DNA from: an uncultured Alistipes sp.
GTDB lineage: Bacteria; Bacteroidota; Bacteroidia; Bacteroidales; Rikenellaceae
Length of the DNA stretch: 28,546 nt
Direction: 5' to 3'
Assembly (NCBI GenBank): GCA_900770585.1
Contig: CAAGKW010000172.1
Location: 1 to 28,546, forward strand
Shown here in pieces: positions 24,012 through 28,546 of this stretch; the first letter of the stretch is position 1, and each line of letters starts with the position of its first letter. The notes beneath the pieces are model-generated. The model was given only the letters and a program-made list of their open reading frames with translations, ran no database searches and was not told where the DNA came from. The position numbers and the translations under genes are program-made.

Positions 24012-25622
24012 TTAAATAATATCGTCATCATTGTTGCTATCCATCCTTTCAAGAAGCTCAGTCGCCTTCTTGCCCAACTTCTTCAAGCCCTCAAACAATC
24101 CGCCCTTCTTCTCCTTCGGTGCCTGATCCTCAGCCTCGGGAGCGATCTCGGGCGCAGGGGTCGGCTCGCTCTTCACCTCAGGCGCAGGAGCCGGCGTGGG
24201 GGTCGGAGCGGGAGTGGGCGCTGGCTGTGCAACCGTCTGCTGCTGAGCACCATAACGCTCGTTAATGGTCTGCGGCTTCACGGGTTGCGGTGCGGGCGCG
24301 GGCGCGGGTGCAGGTGCGGGAGTCGGAGCCACACGCTGGGGTGCAGGCTGCGGAGCGGGCGTCGGGGGCACGGGAGGCACGAATGTCGGCTTCACGGGCT
24401 GCGGCGTGGGCTGAACGGGTTGCACGGGTTGAGCGGGCTGTGCGGGTGTGGGTCGCTGATCGACCATACAATATGCACCGCCCTGCAAAGCGTTCCACAA
24501 CAGACCCGTAATGGTCGCATACTCAGGACCATCGACCTTCTCGGCCGACTCCTCATCGACAACCATTTCGGGCACACCGATACGAGTATCGATGCCCGTA
24601 TGCTTGGTAAATGCGTCGGCAATACCCTCCAAATTTGCGCCACCACCCGTCAGCACGATGCCGTAGGGCAGTTTCTTATCGAAGCCTGCATCCTTGATCT
24701 CCTTGACCACCAGATCGGCGATGTCCTGCACGCGAGCCTCGATTACGGCCGCCAGATTGCACTGCAAAATCATCTTCTTGCCTTTCGGGGTGTTGTAGCC
24801 GATACCTGCGTCCTCCTTGACGTTGGCAGCCACAGCGTTACCGTACTTCACCTTCATCTTCTCGACCCAACGTTCGGGGATACTGAGCGTGCGAATATCG
24901 GTATTGATAGCGTTCGAACCGATCGGAATCGATGCCACGTAGCGTACTACATTGTTGAAATAGATCGTAACGTCGGTCACATCGGCACCCATATCGACCA
25001 CTGCGATACCCTCCTCTTTCTCGTCCGATTCGAGCAGGGTCTCGGCCGTAACCAACGGATTAACGTGGATAGCCAAAGGCTTGATACCCAGCTTCAACAC
25101 CGCATTTGTCAGGCGCTGAATGGGGGTACGCAGGCTCAAAATGAAGTTGAAGGTCGACGAGAGGCTTTTGCCGAACGAGCCGACCGGATTGGGCACCTCT
25201 TTGTTGCCATCGACGACGAAATTCTGGGGGATACGCTCCAAAATCACCTCGTCTTCGCTCGGTGCGCTCACCTTCTCCATACGCGCATAGAGTTCGTCGA
25301 CATCGCTCTGGCTGACGCCGTTCGAGTAGTCACCCACAGCCACCCAATCGTTATGGCTGGCGCAGCGGATAAACTCGCCCGAAATGCCGAAGTAAGCCTC
25401 GAACACCTTGATATTCAGCTGTTCTTGGAGCTTATCGACGGCCGTTTTGAGCGACTTGGCCGCAAGTTCGATATTGTCGATCGCGCCACTGCTGACGCCC
25501 TCCGACTTCTCGCGTACGACTGCCTCAATCACCATTTTGCCGTCGGCACCGCGCACTGCCGCTGCTGCGGTCACGTTGTGCGAGCCGAGGTCAATTGCCA
25601 CTATGTAGTTCTTCTTTTCCAC
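24012..25622 (-). CDS. ftsA: Cell division protein FtsA with a long Pro/Ala linker
   Basis: An actin-like ATPase that ties FtsZ filaments to the membrane. Residues 1-385 form the actin fold: VAIDLGSHNVTAA (8-20) is phosphate loop 1, VVDMGADVTDV (208-218) phosphate loop 2, and VLTGGGANLEGI (323-334) the adenosine site. The FtsA-specific 1C domain lies near 85-165. Residues 391-505 are a low-complexity stretch dominated by Pro, Ala, Gln and Val, much longer than the short linker of the about 420-residue E. coli protein. The end (about 507-527, GLFEGLKKLGKKATELLERM) is an amphipathic helix, the usual membrane-targeting sequence, followed by an acidic tail. Translation appears to begin at a GTG at 25622. 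It lies between ftsQ (48 bp) and ftsZ (23 bp). Confidence 0.97.
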   Translation of the reverse strand: MEKKNYIVAIDLGSHNVTAAAAVRGADGKMVIEAVVREKSEGVSSGAIDNIELAAKSLKTAVDKLQEQLNIKVFEAYFGISGEFIRCASHNDWVAVGDYSNGVSQSDVDELYARMEKVSAPSEDEVILERIPQNFVVDGNKEVPNPVGSFGKSLSSTFNFILSLRTPIQRLTNAVLKLGIKPLAIHVNPLVTAETLLESDEKEEGIAVVDMGADVTDVTIYFNNVVRYVASIPIGSNAINTDIRTLSIPERWVEKMKVKYGNAVAANVKEDAGIGYNTPKGKKMILQCNLAAVIEARVQDIADLVVKEIKDAGFDKKLPYGIVLTGGGANLEGIADAFTKHTGIDTRIGVPEMVVDEESAEKVDGPEYATITGLLWNALQGGAYCMVDQRPTPAQPAQPVQPVQPTPQPVKPTFVPPVPPTPAPQPAPQRVAPTPAPAPAPAPAPQPVKPQTINERYGAQQQTVAQPAPTPAPTPTPAPAPEVKSEPTPAPEIAPEAEDQAPKEKKGGLFEGLKKLGKKATELLERMDSNNDDDII

Positions 25623-25670
25623 GTGTATATATTTTTTCGTTTTTCTTCAAAATAAAAGTCCAAGCACCCT

Positions 25671-26762
25671 CTATCTCTTGGTGCACACCACCTGATCATC
25701 GAAACGCACGTCGATGGTGCGGTAGATATCCCAGCCCTCCTTGTCGAGGCCCTCGCGATAGAAACGCAACAAGCGGTCGAGTTTACGCTCGACCTTCTCG
25801 ATTCGACCAAAAATGATCGTATGGTTACCTGCGCGAGGCACAAGTCGCAGAAACAGAGCACCATTCTGCGATTGGGATACGACGATTTCGACTATCTGGG
25901 CTCGCCAGAAGTCGTCACCTTCGATCAATTTCACAAAGTTAGTGAGATTAATGAAATCTTCGTAGTTTTTTTGCAACTTTTTTTGTTTTTCGATCAAACG
26001 ATCCACCTCGACACTCTTCTGATCGGCAGCCTTTTGGCGAACGCGCATTCGATAGGTGTAGAGTGCTCCCGAATCCTTTTTGAGTTTTTTGAGCGACTCC
26101 TTGCGCCACTCGAACTCATCTTTCGACTCGAACATACCCTTTTTGACCGTGCGACTGCGCAGTTTCGAACGCTGGCGCTGAATGTGTCGATGCTCGATCA
26201 GCAGGTCGTTGCGAGCCTCGTTCGTAGCGTCGATCAACGAGTCCAACTCTTTGATTTTCAGTTTCAGTTGCTCATCGGTCGCGCCCTCGTGCTTGGCCGT
26301 GAACGGCACATCGAAACGACCCGTAACCACGGGTACGTATGCCGCCGAGAGCTCGGGCGAGCGGAACACCTCGCCTCGCGTCGTTAGGTAGAAGTCGTAG
26401 CCGCCATCAAGGATCATTCGCATCACAGGGTCGTGCTGCTCCACCTCGACCACCACACGCCCATCGGGGGTAAGGTAAGCCTCTGCCGAGCGCACATAGC
26501 CGTGAGCAAGGATCGCCTGCTCGATCTGGCTCAACGGAGCATCGACAGCACGCACACCCTCGACTTTGATCGGTGCGATCCAGCGTCGCACGGTCGTCGG
26601 ATCGACCATCTGGCGACGCGAGCTATCCTTGACCACCACATCGACACCCGTGAGTGTTTGCACCTCGGCACGCATCGACGAGTGGCGCCCGAGGAGCACC
26701 ATCACCCCGATCACAACAACCCAGAAGATGCTGAAAGCTATGATTTTACCTATCTGTTTCAT
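25671..26762 (-). CDS. ftsQ: Cell division protein FtsQ-like, with a coiled-coil insert
   Basis: A bitopic membrane protein that links early and late divisome parts. A short N-terminus (MKQIGKI) leads to one membrane helix (about 8-25). The periplasmic POTRA-like region (about 38-110) and the start of the beta domain follow (YDFYLTTRGEVF, 122-133; VPVVTGRFDVPF, 143-154). Residues 155-265 then form a highly charged, Lys/Glu/Arg-rich segment predicted by eye to be coiled coil. The beta domain resumes with INLTNFVKLIEGDDFWRAQIVEIVV (about 271-295), a typical FtsQ segment, and ends at 363. Family members in this phylum are mostly shorter, so the insert is unusual. Position between murC (12 bp) and ftsA (48 bp) supports the call. 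Confidence 0.9.
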   Translation of the reverse strand: MKQIGKIIAFSIFWVVVIGVMVLLGRHSSMRAEVQTLTGVDVVVKDSSRRQMVDPTTVRRWIAPIKVEGVRAVDAPLSQIEQAILAHGYVRSAEAYLTPDGRVVVEVEQHDPVMRMILDGGYDFYLTTRGEVFRSPELSAAYVPVVTGRFDVPFTAKHEGATDEQLKLKIKELDSLIDATNEARNDLLIEHRHIQRQRSKLRSRTVKKGMFESKDEFEWRKESLKKLKKDSGALYTYRMRVRQKAADQKSVEVDRLIEKQKKLQKNYEDFINLTNFVKLIEGDDFWRAQIVEIVVSQSQNGALFLRLVPRAGNHTIIFGRIEKVERKLDRLLRFYREGLDKEGWDIYRTIDVRFDDQVVCTKR

Positions 26763-26774
26763 CTCGTTTTGCGT

Positions 26775-28160
26775 TTAACGACATTTGGCCTCGGCAACCG
26801 CTGCCAACGCCTCGGTTTGGCGGTCGATACTGCCCGCACCGAAGCTCACCACAACATCGGTCTTCATCTGCTCAATAGTTGCCGCCAGCTCCTCCAACTC
26901 GACAATGCGGTAGGGCGCAGTCAGCTCGCGGGCGATCAACTCTGCCGTCACACCCTCGATCGGCAACTCGCGCGCGGGGTAGATCGGCAACAACACAACC
27001 TCATCGGCCATCGACAACGCCTCGGCAAACCCGTCATAGAGGTCGCGCGTGCGGGTGAAGAGGTGAGGTTGGAAAATGGCAGTCAGGTGGCGCTTGGGGA
27101 ACATCGCGCGCACCGACGAAATGGCCGCACCCAGCTCGCGCGGGTGGTGCGCATAGTCGTCCATATAGACCTGCTTGGGGTGGTTGACGTAGAACTCGAA
27201 ACGGCGCTTGACACCCGAAAATTCGTTGAGCGCAGCACGCAGTTGGTCGAGGTCGAGGGGTCGGTTTTCGGCCTTTGCCGCCGCCCACAACATCGCCACC
27301 GCAGCCACCGCATTCTCGACATTGACCCACCCGGGAATACCCAATCGCAAGCCACCGAGAACGCCATCGGGGCAGTTCAGATCGAAGGTGTAGTAGCCTC
27401 CCTCGTCGGTCGAGATGTTCGATGCGTAGAAGTCGCAAGGCTCATCATACGAATATCGGAACACGCTGATTGACTGATTATTAATCGCCACTTCGACACC
27501 CTTCTTGATGATCAGCGTACCGCCCGTTTTGATACGATCGACAAACTGCGAGAAGGCCTCTTTCACCGCCTCGTGCGTACCATAGATATCCAAGTGGTCG
27601 GCGTCGGCCGAGGTGATCACCGCAACATCGGGATCGAGGCGCAGAAACGAACGATCGAACTCATCGGCCTCGACCGTCATACGACGACCCTCGCCCAGCA
27701 CCAGATTGCTCGCGAAGTTCTTCGAGATACCGCCCAAGACAGCCTTGCCGCACCCTGCCGCGCGGTGGTTCAACCACGCCACGAGGGTCGAAGTTGTGGT
27801 CTTGCCGTGCGTACCCGCAACCGCCATAACATAGTTGCCTTCGCACAGCAGACCAAGCATTTGCGAGCGTTTCATCACCTCGAAACCGCCCTCGCGGAAG
27901 TAGCACAGCTCCGAATGGTCGGCCGGCACCGCAGGGGTGTAGATCACGCGCGTGGTCGCAGGGTCACGAAACTCCTCGCCAATCAGTTCGACGCTATCCT
28001 CGTAATGCACCGCCGCGCCCTCTCGTGCGAGTTGCTCGGTCAGGGGCGACGGCGTGCGGTCGTAGCCGCCCACACGATAGCCCTCGTGCATAAAATAACG
28101 TGCCAAGGCACTCATTCCGATACCGCCGATACCGACGAAATATATGCTTTTGTTATTCAT
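26775..28160 (-). CDS. murC: UDP-N-acetylmuramate--L-alanine ligase
   Basis: The enzyme adds L-alanine to UDP-N-acetylmuramate, with ATP, as the first peptide step of peptidoglycan synthesis in the cytoplasm. With the ATG at 28160 it has 461 residues: YFVGIGGIGMSALAR (7-21) binds the UDP part, GTHGKTTT (116-123) is the ATP loop, EADEFDRSFL (164-173) and TSADADHLDIYG (183-194) are Mur ligase core motifs, and DDYAHHP near 337-343 is the C-terminal domain hinge. A GTG at 28169 lies three codons upstream and overlaps the murG stop by one base (TAGTG). Either start is possible; I prefer the ATG because the protein then starts right before the first strand. It is coupled to murG and followed by ftsQ. 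Confidence 0.97.
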   Translation of the reverse strand: MNNKSIYFVGIGGIGMSALARYFMHEGYRVGGYDRTPSPLTEQLAREGAAVHYEDSVELIGEEFRDPATTRVIYTPAVPADHSELCYFREGGFEVMKRSQMLGLLCEGNYVMAVAGTHGKTTTSTLVAWLNHRAAGCGKAVLGGISKNFASNLVLGEGRRMTVEADEFDRSFLRLDPDVAVITSADADHLDIYGTHEAVKEAFSQFVDRIKTGGTLIIKKGVEVAINNQSISVFRYSYDEPCDFYASNISTDEGGYYTFDLNCPDGVLGGLRLGIPGWVNVENAVAAVAMLWAAAKAENRPLDLDQLRAALNEFSGVKRRFEFYVNHPKQVYMDDYAHHPRELGAAISSVRAMFPKRHLTAIFQPHLFTRTRDLYDGFAEALSMADEVVLLPIYPARELPIEGVTAELIARELTAPYRIVELEELAATIEQMKTDVVVSFGAGSIDRQTEALAAVAEAKCR

Positions 28161-28168
28161 CTTCTTCA

Positions 28169-28546
28169 CTATTTAAGTCCAATAATTTCAGCCACTTGCG
28201 CAGCAACACGATCGGCCGAGTCGCCAATGCCGAGAGCCGCAATATTCTCCTTCAACGCCTTCAATCGAGCCTCGTCCGAGAGCAACTCCTCGGCAAGCTC
28301 CATTGCCTTCTCGACCGCCTCCGAGTCGCGCACAATCTCGGCTGCACCCTTCTCGACCAACGCCATTGCATTCTTGGTCTGGTGGTCCTCAGCCACATTG
28401 GGCGAGGGGACAAACAGCACCGGCTTGGCCACCAAACACAACTCCGACACCGTACCTGCGCCACTGCGCGAGATGACCAGATCGGCCGCCGCATAGGCCA
28501 AATCCATGCGGTCGATGAACGCACCCTGCCAGATGTTTTCGGTGGG
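28169..28546 (-). CDS. murG: UDP-GlcNAc:lipid I N-acetylglucosaminyltransferase, C-terminal part (cut by window edge)
   Basis: MurG adds GlcNAc to lipid I at the inner face of the membrane to make lipid II. Only the last 125 codons are here; the frame is open to the right edge. The segment ENIWQGAFIDRMDLAYAAAD, then LVISRSGAGTVSELCLV and KPVLFVPSPNVAEDHQTKNA, are the UDP-GlcNAc-binding motifs of the C-terminal Rossmann domain. A helix-rich end follows (DSADRVAAQVAEIIGLK). It ends at a TAG that touches the possible murC GTG, so the genes are closely coupled. Confidence 0.95.
   Translation of the reverse strand, partial: PTENIWQGAFIDRMDLAYAAADLVISRSGAGTVSELCLVAKPVLFVPSPNVAEDHQTKNAMALVEKGAAEIVRDSEAVEKAMELAEELLSDEARLKALKENIAALGIGDSADRVAAQVAEIIGLK

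Noticed and set aside
24108..24452. Repetitive CCN-rich stretch that might be taken for a tandem repeat or CRISPR-like array
   Set aside because: It is in frame with ftsA and encodes the Pro/Ala linker. No constant repeat length or unique spacers are present.

Overview
The window comes from a bacterium of the phylum Bacteroidota, most likely order Bacteroidales and plausibly an Alistipes/Rikenellaceae-type gut organism. The evidence is the gene content (GldE, a DUF4270 lipoprotein, DUF3098, a Bacteroidota-type FtsQ and FtsZ), the order ftsX-DUF3098-uppP-truB-queA, fairly GC-rich coding DNA with AT-rich spacers, and TAnnTTTG promoter elements instead of a sigma-70 type -10. The genus is an inference from protein style and composition.

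Layout from left to right. At 1-29 lie the first nine codons of a minus-strand gene that runs off the left edge. From about 150 to 11354 all genes are on the minus strand and, in transcription order (right to left), are: yfhO-like membrane protein, ftsX, DUF3098, uppP, then a spacer of small hairpins, truB, queA, a half-length glycogen-synthase-like protein, a DUF4270 lipoprotein, a terminator and topA. Between 11430 and 15437 the plus strand carries a polyprenyl diphosphate synthase, an AT-rich secreted M48 metallopeptidase, and an FHS-family sugar transporter with a strong terminator. A 388-bp non-coding spacer (15380-15767) holds two tandem, structurally matched nested palindromes. galE (minus) and an ABC exporter pair natA-natB (plus) diverge from 16797-17013. 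From about 19378 to the right edge everything is again on the minus strand: a dihydroorotate-dehydrogenase-like protein, a hairpin-rich non-coding stretch, and a long operon murG-murC-ftsQ-ftsA-ftsZ-gldE-phosphopantetheinyl transferase that ends in an intrinsic terminator at 20621-20647.

Most genes serve the cell envelope. MurG and MurC act in peptidoglycan precursor synthesis, UppP recycles the undecaprenyl carrier, FtsX/FtsQ/FtsA/FtsZ divide the cell, GalE supplies UDP-galactose, and the polyprenyl synthase makes isoprenoid chains. topA, truB and queA are DNA/tRNA housekeeping genes. There are no phage, IS, CRISPR, rRNA or tRNA genes that I can recognise.

I see no clear new defence or mobile system. 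The features that most deserve a second look are: the twin nested palindromes at 15450-15688; the hairpin-rich leader before the DHOD-like gene (20362-20620); an FtsQ with a coiled-coil insert next to an FtsA with an unusually long Pro/Ala linker; a glycogen-synthase-like protein that lacks both its C-terminal half and its K-x-G-G-L motif; and the AT-rich M48 peptidase gene.
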